Assembly (NCBI GenBank): GCA_022315425.1
Contig: JAIUPT010000022.1
Span: 1 to 64,000, forward strand
Direction: 5' to 3'
DNA length: 64,000 bases
Source of the DNA: Pseudevernia furfuracea
Taxonomy: Eukaryota; Ascomycota; Lecanoromycetes; Lecanorales; Parmeliaceae
The translations under genes were made by a program, and so were the position numbers. Position 1 is the stretch's first letter. Each line of letters begins with the position of its first letter. Positions 1 to 10,592 of this stretch are shown here, one piece after another. The notes below the pieces were generated by a model. The model was given only the letters and a program-made list of their open reading frames with translations, was not told the DNA's origin and made no database searches.

Positions 1-46
1 CCTAACCCTAACCCTAACCCTAACCCTAACCCTAACCCTAACCCTA
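1..46 (+). repeat. Telomere repeat array (CCCTAA)n
   Basis: About 7.5 perfect copies of CCCTAA start at base 1, so the window begins at a chromosome end and the complementary (minus) strand is the TTAGGG G-strand running toward the terminus. The array stops abruptly at CCCTACAATTC. The short length probably reflects assembly trimming rather than biology. Confidence 0.97.
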
Positions 47-1796
47 CAATTCTCATCTCTTACTCTTATTTTTATTTTTATTCTTATCTCTTACTCTTAC
101 TCTTACTCTTATTCTTATTCTTATTTACTTTTATATTTATATTTTAACTTTTATTCTTCTTCTTATTTTAAATCTTATTTATTTTTATTTCTATATTTAC
201 TTTTCTATTCTCTCTTTTATATTTTCTCTTACTTTTATTCTTTTATTAAATTTTACTTCTCTCTTATATATTTTCTCTTACTTTTATTCTTCTATTAAAT
301 TTTACTTCTCTTTTTATTCATTAATACTTATATATTTTATTAACTCTAACTCTTTTACTTTTATTCTTCTTCTTATTCTTATATTTTTATTCTTATTCTT
401 CTTTTTATCTAATAATACTTATATAATTTTAAACATATATACTTCTTATATACTTCTTATTTACTTCTTCTTTTATTTTTTATTTTATTTTATATATTTT
501 AATAACTTTATAATATCTTAAATAAAATTTTAATTAATTATATAAATATAACTATTTATTTATACTTTAATTAATATCTTTATAATATATATTATATAAT
601 TCTATTTTTTCTTTTTCTTTTAACTAATTATTTAAATTATATTTTTAATTTTTATTAACTCTTTTCTCTTTTATATTTAAATTATATTTTTCTTTTAACT
701 ACTTATCTCTTTTATATTTTCTCTTATTCTTATAATAACTTTTATTTCTCTTATTCTCTCTCTTACTTTTATTCTTATAATAACTTTTACTTCTTCTTTT
801 ATTTATTAATACTTATATATTTTAATAACTTTAATTCTTTTACTCTTATTTTTATTCTTCTTCTTCTTTTTATTCTTCTTTTTTTATTTTTACTCTTATT
901 CTTTTCTTTACTTAATAATACTTATATAATTTTAAATATATATATTTCTTATTTACTTCTTCTTTTACTCTCTTATTTACTTTATATATTTTAATAACTT
1001 TATAATATCTTAAATAAATACTTTATTAATTACATAAACACTAACACTTATTTATACTCTTAACATCTTTATATTATATATTATATAACTCTTTTTATAC
1101 TTTATTAACTTATATAATTCTATTTTTTCTTTTTTAATTAACTACTTATTTAAACTTAATTAACTCTTTAAACTTTTAATCTTTAAAATATATATAATTA
1201 TATTTTAATTTTAATTACTCTTACTACTATTTATTACTTAATATATATTATTATAAACTCAACTTTAAATTTAACTCTTTTTATTAATAAATTTTAACTT
1301 TATTAAAATATAATATATTTAATTTATAAATAACTTTTATCTTCTTTTATTATATATACTCTAAACTTATAATTGTTAATATTACTTTTTAATTAATAAT
1401 AAAAGTAATTAATACAAACGTAGTTATAACTATATATAGTCGAACTATATATAGTTAAACTATATTATATTAACTAAGTGAAATATTTAAAATAATAATA
1501 TTAATTCTTTATATATTTTAAATCTATAACTATTAATATTACTTTTTAATTAATAATTAATTAATAATATACGTAGTTAGAACTAGTTCTTTATTAATTA
1601 TAACTTATATAGTCGAACTACATATAGTTAAATTATATTATATTAATTAAATAAGATATTTAAACTAATACTTTTTAATTCTTTATATATTCTAAACTTA
1701 TAAATATTTTAATGACTTTTTAATTAATGTAATTAATACTACACGTAGTTATAACTAGTTATAATAAGTTTTATCTAGTTTTAAATTATTATAATT
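47..1796. repeat. Subtelomeric AT-rich block of unit 1 (G-free to 1374)
   Basis: This is extremely AT-rich, pyrimidine-biased DNA made of irregular CTTA/TTCT/TATA motifs. No G occurs on the + strand from base 1 to 1374; C is still present, mostly as CpT. From 1375 a few G appear, mainly in motifs such as CGTAGTTATAACTA and TATAGTCGAACTA, which recur in the later units at about 3880-4230 and 6250-6470. No open frame of interest is present. The part from about 1000 onward is homologous to 3398-4380. Confidence 0.85.
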
Positions 1797-1940
1797 ATTA
1801 TTGTTATTATTATTATTATTATTACTATTATTACTATTATTACTATTATTACTATTATTACTATTATTATTACTATTATTATTATTATTATTGTTACTAT
1901 TACTGTTATTATTACTATTACTGTCACTATCACTGCTAAG
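1797..1940. repeat. TTA/TTG/CTA triplet microsatellite, unit 1
   Basis: This is a run of TTA, CTA and TTG triplets of about 140 bp that grades into CTGTCACTATCACTGCTAAG. Its open frames read as poly-Leu or poly-Asn and are artefacts of the triplet period. It sits between the AT-rich block and the GCTGAGA minisatellite in every unit. Confidence 0.9.
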
Positions 1941-2735
1941 ATTAATGCTGAGATTAGTGCTGAGATTATTGCTGAGAATACTATCTGCTAAGAATATCGC
2001 TGAGAATACTACCTGCTGAGACCATCGCTGAGAATACCGCTGAGATCAATATCCCTGAGAATACTGCTGAGAATATCTCTGAGACCAATACCGCTGAGAA
2101 TATCGCTGAGAATACTGCTGAGAATATCGCTGAGACCAATACCGCAGAGAATACTGCTGAGACCACCGCAGAGAATACCGCAGAGATTACCGCAGGGAAT
2201 ACCGCAGAGAATACTGCCTGCTGAGACCAGCGCTGAGAATATCGCTGAGAACACTACCTGCTGAGACCAGCGCTGAGAACACCGCTGAGACCAATACCGC
2301 TGAGACCAATACCGCTGAGAATACTGCTGAGAATATCGCTGAGACCAATACCGCAGAGAATACTGCTGAGAATATCGCTGAGACCAATACCGCTGAGAAT
2401 ACCGCTGAGAATACTGCCTGCTGAGACCACCGCTGAGAATACCGCAGAGATTACCGCAGGGAATACCGCAGAGAATACTGCCTGCTGAGATCACCGCTGA
2501 GAATATCGCTGAGAATACTGCCTGCTGAGATCACTGCTGAGAATATCGCTGAGAATACTGCCTGCTGAGATCACTGCTGAGAATACCGCTGAGATCAATA
2601 TCACTGAGATCAATACCGCTGAGATCAATGCTGAGACCAATGCTGAGATCAATGCTGAGACCAATGCGGAGACCAATGCCGAGATCAATGCTGAGATCAA
2701 TACTGAGACCAGTACTGAGACCACTGCCATTAAGT
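1941..2735. repeat. GCTGAGA minisatellite, unit 1
   Basis: Tandem 9- and 12-bp units of the type GCTGAGACC, GCTGAGAATACC and GCTGAGACCAAT alternate irregularly. Because all units are multiples of three, several frames stay open on the minus strand (Ser-Ala-Val-Phe or Ser-Gln-Arg-Tyr repeats). These are not genes. The array passes at about 2728 into ATTGAGTGTCGC 12-mers. Confidence 0.92.
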
Positions 2736-2778
2736 GTCGCATTGAGTGTCGCATTGAGTGTCATATTGAGTGTCGCAT
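2728..2778. repeat. ATTGAGTGTCGC 12-bp repeats, unit 1
   Basis: Three to four copies of a 12-bp unit with consensus ATTGAGTGTCGC lie between the minisatellite and the hairpin element. Similar short arrays occur at about 5459-5507 and 7312-7372, and on the other strand at about 15115-15185. Confidence 0.8.
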
Positions 2779-2839
2779 TATTCTAATCACTATTTTTGTC
2801 AGCGATGCTCTCAGCATCATTATTCTAATTAAGAATACT

Positions 2840-3017
2840 TCTCAGCGACGAAGACTGCATACAAATCTTTATGATGAACGTCGCTGACGATCATTGCCCT
2901 GAGAGGCTTTGCACTGCAAAACCTGCCGCTAGCGATCGATTCGGAAAACGTTGTTCCACCGAAGAAAAATTTATTCGGATGGGTTTTGCAGTGCAAAGCC
3001 CGAGAATACTAGAGTTA
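2840..3017 (+). repeat. Hairpin element HP-a, copy 1
   Basis: This is a roughly 178-bp element beginning CTCAGCGACGAAGACTGCAT and ending CGAGAATACTAGAGTTA. A first stem pairs AGCGACG with CGTCGCT across a loop of about 28 nt. A second, 19-bp stem pairs GGCTTTGCACTGCAAAACC with its exact complement about 60 nt downstream. Short frames across it are not conserved as protein. It could be a foldback mobile element or a structured RNA template; the function is unknown. Confidence 0.8.
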
Positions 3018-3221
3018 ATGTTCAATCGACGGTCTCAAAGTAGGTGTTTGAATGCTTAGATGTAAGAAGTTCTAAATAGAATTCAGACTCAGCCTTATCG
3101 AGGGCTTGGCGCTTCGTCGCACGCTTTCCTCACCAAATAATCGTGTCGACTAAAAATATTCTAAAGTCTTTTCAGACTGCATAAAGAGGCGACGATGACT
3201 TCGATTATGTCTTGAAACAGC
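3018..3221 (+). repeat. Spacer between hairpin copies, unit 1
   Basis: A roughly 200-bp segment links HP-a and HP-b and recurs almost unchanged at about 5762-5964. It contains a region starting GTGTTTGAATGCTTAG and another reading CGAGGGCTTGGCGCTTCG. It has higher GC than the AT-rich blocks and no convincing coding potential. Confidence 0.75.
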
Positions 3222-3397
3222 TCAGCGACGAAGACTGCATACAAATCTTTATGGTGGACGTCGCTGGCGGTCATTGCCAAGGTAGGCTTTGCCTGGCAAA
3301 ACCTGCCGCTAGCGGTCGATCCGGAAAACGTTGTTCCACCAATGAAAAATTTATCCGGATGGGTTTTGCCAGGCAAAGCCCGAGAATACTAGGGTTA
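3222..3397 (+). repeat. Hairpin element HP-b, copy 1
   Basis: This has the same layout as HP-a, but the long stem reads GGCTTTGCCTGGCAAAACC against GGTTTTGCCAGGCAAAGCC. Both arms have changed together relative to HP-a, so pairing is kept. It ends CGAGAATACTAGGGTTA, a telomere-like junction. Confidence 0.82.
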
Positions 3398-4380
3398 TAT
3401 AATTTAATAACTTTATAACATCTTAAACAAAAACTTTATTAATTACATAAACACTAATACTTACTTATACTCTTAACATCTTTATATTATATATTATATA
3501 ACTCTTTTTATACTTTATTAATTTATACTCTTTTTATACTTTATTAACTTATATAATTCTATTTTTTCTTTTTTAACTAACTACTTATTTAAACTTAATT
3601 AACTATTTAAACTTTTAATCTTTAAAATATATATAATTATATTTTAATTTTAATTACTCTTATTACTATTTATTACTTAATATATACTATTATTAACTCA
3701 ACTTTAAATATAACTCTTTTTATTAATAAACTTTTAACTTTATTAAAATATAATATATTTAATTTATAAACAACTTTTATCTTCTTTTATACTTAAACTA
3801 ATATTATTATTATTATATATATTCTAAACTTATAATTATTAATATTACTTTTTAATTAATAATAAAACTAATTAATACACACGTAGTTATAACTACATAT
3901 AGTCGAACTACATATAGTTAAACTATATTATATTAACTAAGTGAAATATTTAAATTAATATTATTAATTCTTTATATATTTTAAATCTATAACAATTAAT
4001 ATTACTTTTTAATTAACAATTAATTAATACTATACGTAGTTAGAACTAGTTCTTTATTAATTATAACTTATATAGTCGAACTACATATAGTTGAATTATA
4101 TTATATTAATTAAATAAGATATTTAAACTAATATTTTTTAATTCTTTATATATTCTAAACTTATAAATATTTAAATAACTTTTTAATTAATAGTAATTAA
4201 TACTACACGTAGTTATAACTAGTTTTAACTTATTATAATTAATTATAACTTATATTATAAGTATTATTAGTTAAAACGATAATTAAAATAGTAAGATTAA
4301 GAGTATTATTAATTAAAAGAATAACTAAAATAATATTATAAAGATCACGATTAACTAGAATAGTAATACTAAGATTAATT
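3398..4380. repeat. AT-rich block of unit 2 (G-free 3398-3881)
   Basis: This segment is homologous to about 1000-1790. The + strand again lacks G from 3398 to 3881, then carries the same CGTAGTTATAACTA and TATAGTCGAACTA motifs. It ends in the triplet tract at 4381. No gene is present. Confidence 0.85.
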
Positions 4381-4520
4381 TATTATTATTATTATTATTA
4401 TTGTTATTATTGTTATTATTATTATTATTATTACTATTACTATTACTATTACTATTACTGTTACTATTACTATTATTATTATTATTGTTATTATTACTGT
4501 TACTGTTACTGTCACTGCTG
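4381..4520. repeat. TTA/TTG triplet microsatellite, unit 2
   Basis: TTA, TTG and CTA triplets run for about 140 bp and pass into CTGTTACTGTCACTGCTGAG. This is the same position in the unit as 1797-1940. Confidence 0.9.
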
Positions 4521-5458
4521 AGATCAATGCTGAGATTAGTGCTGAGATTATTGCTGAGAATACTGTCTGTTGAGAACACCGCTGAGAATACTACCTGCTG
4601 AGAATACTGCTGAGAATACCGCTGAGACCAATATCGCTGAGAATACCGCTGAGACCAATACCGCTGAGAATACCGCTGAGACCAATACCGCTGAGACCAT
4701 CGCTGAGAATACCGCTGAGAATACTATCTGCTGAGACCACTGCTGAGACCAATATCGCTGAGACCAATACCGCTGAGACCAATGCTGAGAATACTGCTGA
4801 GAACATCGCTGAGAATACTGCTGAGAATATCGCTGAGACCAGTGCTGAGATCAATGCTGAGACCATTGCTGAGAATACTGCTGAGAATACTGCCTGCTGA
4901 GACCACTGCTGAGACCAGCGCTGAGAATACCGCTGAGAATACTGCCTGCTGAGACCACTGCTGAGACCAGCGCTGAGAATACCGCTGAGAATACTACCTG
5001 CTGAGACCACTGCTGAGAATATCGCTGAGAATACTGCTGAGACCACCGCTGAGAATACCGCAGGGATTATCGCAGGGAATACCGCAGAGAATACTGCCTG
5101 CTGAGACCAGCGCTGAGAATACCGCTGAGAACACTGCCTGCTGAGACCAGCGCTGAGAATACCGCTGAGACCAATATCGCTGAGAATACTGCTGAGAATA
5201 CTGCCTGCTGAGACCACCGCTGAGAATACCGCTGAGACCAATACCGCTGAGAATACTGCTGAGAACACTGCCTGCTGAGACCAGCGCTGAGAATACCGCT
5301 GAGACCAATATCGCTGAGAATACTGCTGAGAATACTGCTGAGAATATCGCTAAGACCAATGCTGAGATCAATGCTGAGACCAATGCTGAGATCAATGCTG
5401 AGAACAATGCTGAGATCAATACTGAGACCAATGCTGAGACCACTGCTGAGACCACTGC
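4521..5458. repeat. GCTGAGA minisatellite, unit 2
   Basis: These are irregular 9- and 12-bp GCTGAGA units of the same family as 1941-2735. Long low-complexity open frames on the minus strand (up to 225 codons) arise from the period being a multiple of three and are not genes. Confidence 0.92.
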
Positions 5459-5582
5459 CATTGAGTGTCCCATTGAGTGTCGCATTGAGTGTCCCATTGA
5501 GTGTCGCAATTTTCAGCATCACTATTTTAGTTATTATTCCAGTCTATAATACTCTCAGCATCACTATTCTAGTCAATAATGC

Positions 5583-5761
5583 TCTCAGCGAGGAAGACTG
5601 TATACAAATATTTATGATAAACGTCGCTGGCGGTCATTGCCCTGGGAGGCTTTGCACTGCAAAATCTGCCGCTAGCGATCGATTCGAAAAACGTTGTTCC
5701 ACCAATGAAAAATTTATTCGGATGGGTTTTGCAGTGCAAAGCCGTCGAATACTAGGGTTAG
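5583..5761 (+). repeat. Hairpin element HP-a, copy 2
   Basis: The outer stem is GGCTTTGCACTGCAAAATC with GGTTTTGCAGTGCAAAGCC, which pairs apart from one wobble-compatible position. The 3' end reads CGTCGAATACTAGGGTTAG. It follows CATTGAGTGTC 12-mers and a short CAGCATCACTATT repeat. Confidence 0.8.
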
Positions 5762-5965
5762 TGTTCAATCGGCGATCTCAAAGTAGGTGTTTGAATGCTT
5801 AGGTGTAAGAAGTTCTAAATAGAATTCAGACTCAGCCTTATCGAGGGCTTGGCGCTTCGTCGCACGCTTTCCTCACCAAATAATCGTGTCGATCAAAAAT
5901 ATTCTAAAGTCTTTTCAGACTGCATAAAGAGGCGACGATGACTTCGATTATGTCTTGAAATTGCT

Positions 5966-6140
5966 CAGCGACGAAGACTGCATGCAAATCTTTATGGTGG
6001 ACGTCGCTGGCGGTCATTGCCAAGGTAGGCTTTGCCTGGCAAAACCTGCCGCTAGCGGTCGATCCGGAAAACGTTGTTCCACCAATGAAAAATTTATCCG
6101 GATGGGTTTTGCCAGGCAAAGCCCGAGAATACTAGGGTTA
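5966..6140 (+). repeat. Hairpin element HP-b, copy 2
   Basis: This is almost identical to copy 1 of HP-b, with the CCTGG/CCAGG version of the stem. It ends GAATACTAGGGTTAG and is followed directly by the AT-rich block of unit 3. Confidence 0.82.
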
Positions 6141-6749
6141 GAACTACATATAGTTAAACTATATTATATTAACTAAGTGAAATATTTAAAATAATATTAT
6201 TAATTCTTTATATATTTTAAATCTATAACTATTAATATTACTTTTTAATTAATAATTAATTAATACTATACGTAGTTAGAACTAGTTCTTTATTAATTAT
6301 AACTTATATAGTCGAACTACATATAGTTGAATTATATTATATTAATTAAATAAGATATTTAAACTAATGTTTTTTAATTATTTATATATTCTAAACTTAT
6401 AAATATTTAAATAACTTTTTAATTAATAGTAATTAATACTACACGTAGTTATAACTAGTTATAACTAGTTTTAACTTATTATAATTAATTATAACTTATA
6501 TTATAAGTATTATTAATTAAAACGATAATTAAAATAGTAAGATTAAGAGTATTATTAATTAAAATAATAACTAAAATAATATTATAAAGATCACGATTAA
6601 CTAGAATAGTAATACTAAGATTAATTTATTATTATTATTATTGTTATTATTATTATTACTATTACTATTACTATTACTATTACTATTACTATTACTATTA
6701 CTATTATTATTGTTATTGTTATTATTACTGTTACTGTTACTGTCACTGC
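6141..6749. repeat. AT-rich block and triplet tract, unit 3
   Basis: A shortened AT-rich block (6141-6625) is homologous to about 3900-4380, followed by TTA/CTA/TTG triplets (6626-6749). It lacks the G-free part seen in units 1 and 2. No gene is present. Confidence 0.85.
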
Positions 6750-7375
6750 TAAGATCAATGCTGAGATTAGTGCTGAGATTATTGCTGAGAATACTGTCTG
6801 TTGAGAACACCGCTGAGAATACTACCTGCTGAGACCACCGCTGAGAATACCGCTGAGATCAATACCGCTGAGACCACCGCTGAGAATATCGCTGAGATCA
6901 ATATCGCTGAGAATATCGCTGAGAATACTGCTGAGAATATCGCTGAGATCAATATCGCTGAGAATACTGCTGAGAATATCGCTGAGATCAATACCGCTGA
7001 GAATACTGCTGAGACCACCGCTGAGACCAATACCGCTGAGAAGACTGCTGAGACCACCGCAGAGAATACCGCAGAGATTACCGCAGGGAATACCGCAGAG
7101 AATACTGCCTGCTGAGACCAGCGCTGAGAATACCGCTGAGAACACTGCCTGCTGAGACCACCGCTGAGAATACCGCTGAGATCAATACCGCTGAGAATAC
7201 TGCTGAGAATATCGCTAAGATCAATGCTGAGATCAATGCTGAGACCAATGCTGAGATCAATGCTGAGATCAATGCTGAGACCAATGCTGAGATCACTGCT
7301 GAGACCACTGCCATTGAGTGTCCCATTGAGTGTCGCATTGAGTGTCGCATTGAGTGTCGCATTGAGTGTCGCAAT
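6750..7375. repeat. GCTGAGA minisatellite, unit 3
   Basis: This is the third array of GCTGAGA 9- and 12-bp units, closing with CATTGAGTGTCGC 12-mers at about 7312-7372. Open frames on both strands are low complexity and not genes. Confidence 0.9.
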
Positions 7376-7448
7376 TTTCAGCATCACTATTTTAGTCATT
7401 ATTTCAGTCTATAATACTCTCAGCATCACTATTCTAGTCAATAATGCT

Positions 7449-7625
7449 CTCAGCGACGAAGACTGCATGCAAATCTTTATGATGAACGTCGCTGACGACC
7501 ATTGCCAAGGTAGGCTTTGCACTGCAAAATCTATCGCTAGCGATCGATTCGAAAAACGTTATTTCATTAATAAAAAATTTATTCGAATGAATTTTGCAGT
7601 GCAAAGCCCGAGAATACTAGAATTA
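7449..7625 (+). repeat. Hairpin element HP-a, copy 3
   Basis: HP-a type stem, GGCTTTGCACTGCAAAATC with TTTTGCAGTGCAAAGCC. Part of the interior has drifted through C-to-T and G-to-A changes. It ends CGAGAATACTAGAATTAG. No HP-b follows, so the tandem array ends here. Confidence 0.78.
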
Positions 7626-9740
7626 GATTATAAATAACATTTATGAGATTTAAATAGTAACGCTTCGATTCTTCTGTGTAAGAATATCGTATAATATAAC
7701 GTCGAAGTCGTGTTAAAGATTGTTAGAGACTTAAGTAAGAGCTAAAAGATAATAGATCGTCTAAAAGCTCTATATCTTCAAAAAAGTTATTCGATATAAG
7801 CTCTATATCTTCAAAGAAGTTATTCGATATATCTTTTAACGATTCTTTTATAGAGTCTATATTAAGTGCTTCTTTATTAACTTCTTAATTCTCTATAGAA
7901 GGATATGACGCGTCTTAAAAGATTTAGAAAGAGAACGACGAGAACGCGTCTAAGACTGAAATATTAATTTAAGAAGAGAATATAGATAAACTCGAGAGCT
8001 GCGAGTTCGTTCGAGATCTTTTGAAAGATCTTTCACGCTTGTTATAAAATATAATAGCTAATCTTTTATCTCGATTGTCGACGATGTTAGATTCGCTTAG
8101 AGATCGTCTAAACGCGTCAGTGAAAGCGTTAAAATAGAGTAGAAAGCGAAGTATTATATTTTAATGACTTGATGATATATAAAGATAGAATATCGACGAC
8201 GAATAAGTTTATAATAAAGTGATAAAAGAATAATAATAAAAAGAAGAAATGAGCGAATCAACAATAAATTAATATTAAGACTCGTTAAGACTCTAAATAA
8301 GCGACTAAATAGTAATATTGAAATTCTACTTTACTCTATCGATAGTAGATCGAATTTAATAATTCTTATAGCGTTGAAATGCGCAAGTTGAGCTATATAA
8401 TTGACGAAAATTTAAAGATATTATACTTGAAGAGAATAGAGTGTCTGAAGTTACAAAAAGATAACACTCATTTTTTTGATGAGGGTCTTCGAAAGATCTA
8501 AAAGACGCTATACGAACGCTAATCGAAGAAGGAAATCAGATAGAATTTATCATTAACTGCACATACAAATTTAAGATATTTTAGCTCAGCTCTATCTTAT
8601 TCTTTTATATATACTAATATATAGTGAATAAGAAAGAAGAGAAGAAGAAGAATAGACAAGAGTCGCTCATTAGCGTCACGCTAAAAAGCACGCTAGTGCG
8701 AGCGAAACGATCTATGATTGACTGAATTCCATTGAAATCTAACAAACGAGATTTATCGAATATATAATATACTTGAAATTAGACTTCTTGACGCAATTGA
8801 ACTTGCTTAATAAATAATATTAGCTCTAAATTAAATAAATTAAATCTCGTTATAGATCTATCTCGAAGTGATAAAATGCTATTATAAGATTATTCTACTG
8901 AACCCATTTGAAATTATTCGTGATTCTTATAACGTTCTAAATGTAGATCGTTACGTTCTTCTTATTAATTATATTCTTTTTAATATATTGAACTGCTTTC
9001 AATTAAGACATTAACTCTAAATAACTAGACTCGAATCACTCTATCAATGCTTGATATCATGACTCGATTAATATGCTCGTGTTATATACAAATTTGATAT
9101 GCTTCTGAATCTCGTAGTGATATCAATTGAATGCTTTATCTTTGAGTAACGTGATTAGATTTGTTTAAATCAATTTAACACTCTTATTGACTGTAATACT
9201 AGTTATTCGATTCGTGAATACATAGATATTCTCGATATCGTTAAAGTATTCAATTTCCTCAGGTCTTCACTTCTTATCTTCTTGAGTGACTAACTAAGCT
9301 ATGAAAATCAAAGTTGTTAAAAGTTACGAAGTAGGCTGTTGCGATTACGAAGCAGAGCTAGAAGACCTAGATCTGACTTTTAATATGTTTATTCTAGTGG
9401 TTAAGAAAGTCATCATCTCAATTAGAAGTATCATTTGATTTTAAAGTGTGACGTTGCTGTCATTTGAATGATCAGCGATATTCTATTGATCTGGGAAAGA
9501 CTGCTGATCTGCGAAGGATCCTTGCTACTGCAATTGCTTTTAATCTTTGGTTTCTGACGAAGCTATAATAGTAGTACTATCGACAGACCTATCAAAAAAT
9601 CTATTTGAGACGATGTCAAAAGGTACTCGATGACAGCGAGTGTATGAGAGGGCCGACTTGGAGCGTTACACTATTAGGATTTGATGTAGGCTTTACATGC
9701 AACTATGATATTAAGCAACTAACTGTCCTCCAGGTGTTGC
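7626..9740. repeat. AT-rich, heavily mutated DNA of unidentified origin
   Basis: About 2.1 kb of AT-rich DNA with many CpG left and stop codons in all frames, the pattern of RIP-type mutation. Frames with suppressed stops read protein-like for short stretches on both strands, but I cannot assign a family. AT content drops toward 9400-9740, where the sequence merges into normal composition, so this may be mutated single-copy or gene-derived DNA next to the repeats. Confidence 0.5.
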
Positions 9741-10592
9741 TATCATTTGTCACGAACAAGTAATGAGATGACTCAATTATGCGGTGGTGGTGAAAGATGT
9801 CCATTATTCTATGTGCCCTGCGGGCAGAAATGTGCGGAGCCAAGCCGCGCTAAGCCTAATTGGGTGGCGTGCCCAGAGGATGTCTTGGCGTACCGTGACA
9901 CTGCGTCTCAAAATCGACAAAATGAACGGTATTTTATATGCAAAGGGGTCTTATAACGATGTGATTTTTTATATGGTAGTTAAACCGGTAGGTACCTACG
10001 CTGAGCTGTGTGAGGGTTCGGGGCTTATCGGATTGGGACGCCGACTGTGGGGGGATATTGATGACTGAGTGCAACAGGTGCATGAGGGTCAGCCTGGTGG
10101 CCAATCAGTGTGAGTCCCAACTGAATCCAGGATCGATTTATCAATTCATGGCAAAAGTTAAGTCTTTCATTGGTCGATAATTGACAGACGCTTGCATGAG
10201 CGCACACCTTCAGCCCAGAGTCTTGTGCTATGACTTGACGGATAAGGTGATGATGATGTCAAAATGCGTTGAGCAGTTTTAGCTGCATGACCTGAAGCCG
10301 CACAACCGGAGTGGGGCGGTTCCAAGAAGGAGACCATGGGATACGCTCGTCTGAGACTACTGCTGTAAATTACGTGTATTCTAGGGGCATTTAGTTGCAA
10401 AGAAGATATGCCTCTGGACTAAATCTATCGATTATACGCATTTGTATCTTACGGCCCCTATCTCCTCGGTGCGTGTTTCGACTCGAGCAACCTAGCCGCA
10501 GTTATGCACTATCTTTCGTGTAAGAGACATCATCTTCTCGGTGTGAGCATGGTCAGCTAACCGCGCAAGACATTGGTTATCATCATTTGGTC
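9741..10592. other. Intergenic, no supported gene
   Basis: Normal base composition. Two overlapping short frames (9747-9956 and 9784-10068) have no recognisable motif and no good context. The stretch probably includes the promoter of the Fig1-like gene at its right end. Confidence 0.4.

Noticed and set aside
1941..5458. CRISPR-like array
   Set aside because: The repeats are very short, contiguous and irregular, without unique spacers, and the organism is a fungus.
1801..7399. Many open frames of 60-225 codons in the triplet and GCTGAGA tracts
   Set aside because: They are low-complexity translations of repeats with periods of three; they overlap in several frames and strands and lack any coding signature.
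9747..10068. Two overlapping short frames
   Set aside because: No recognisable motif and no start or splice context to choose between them; left as intergenic.
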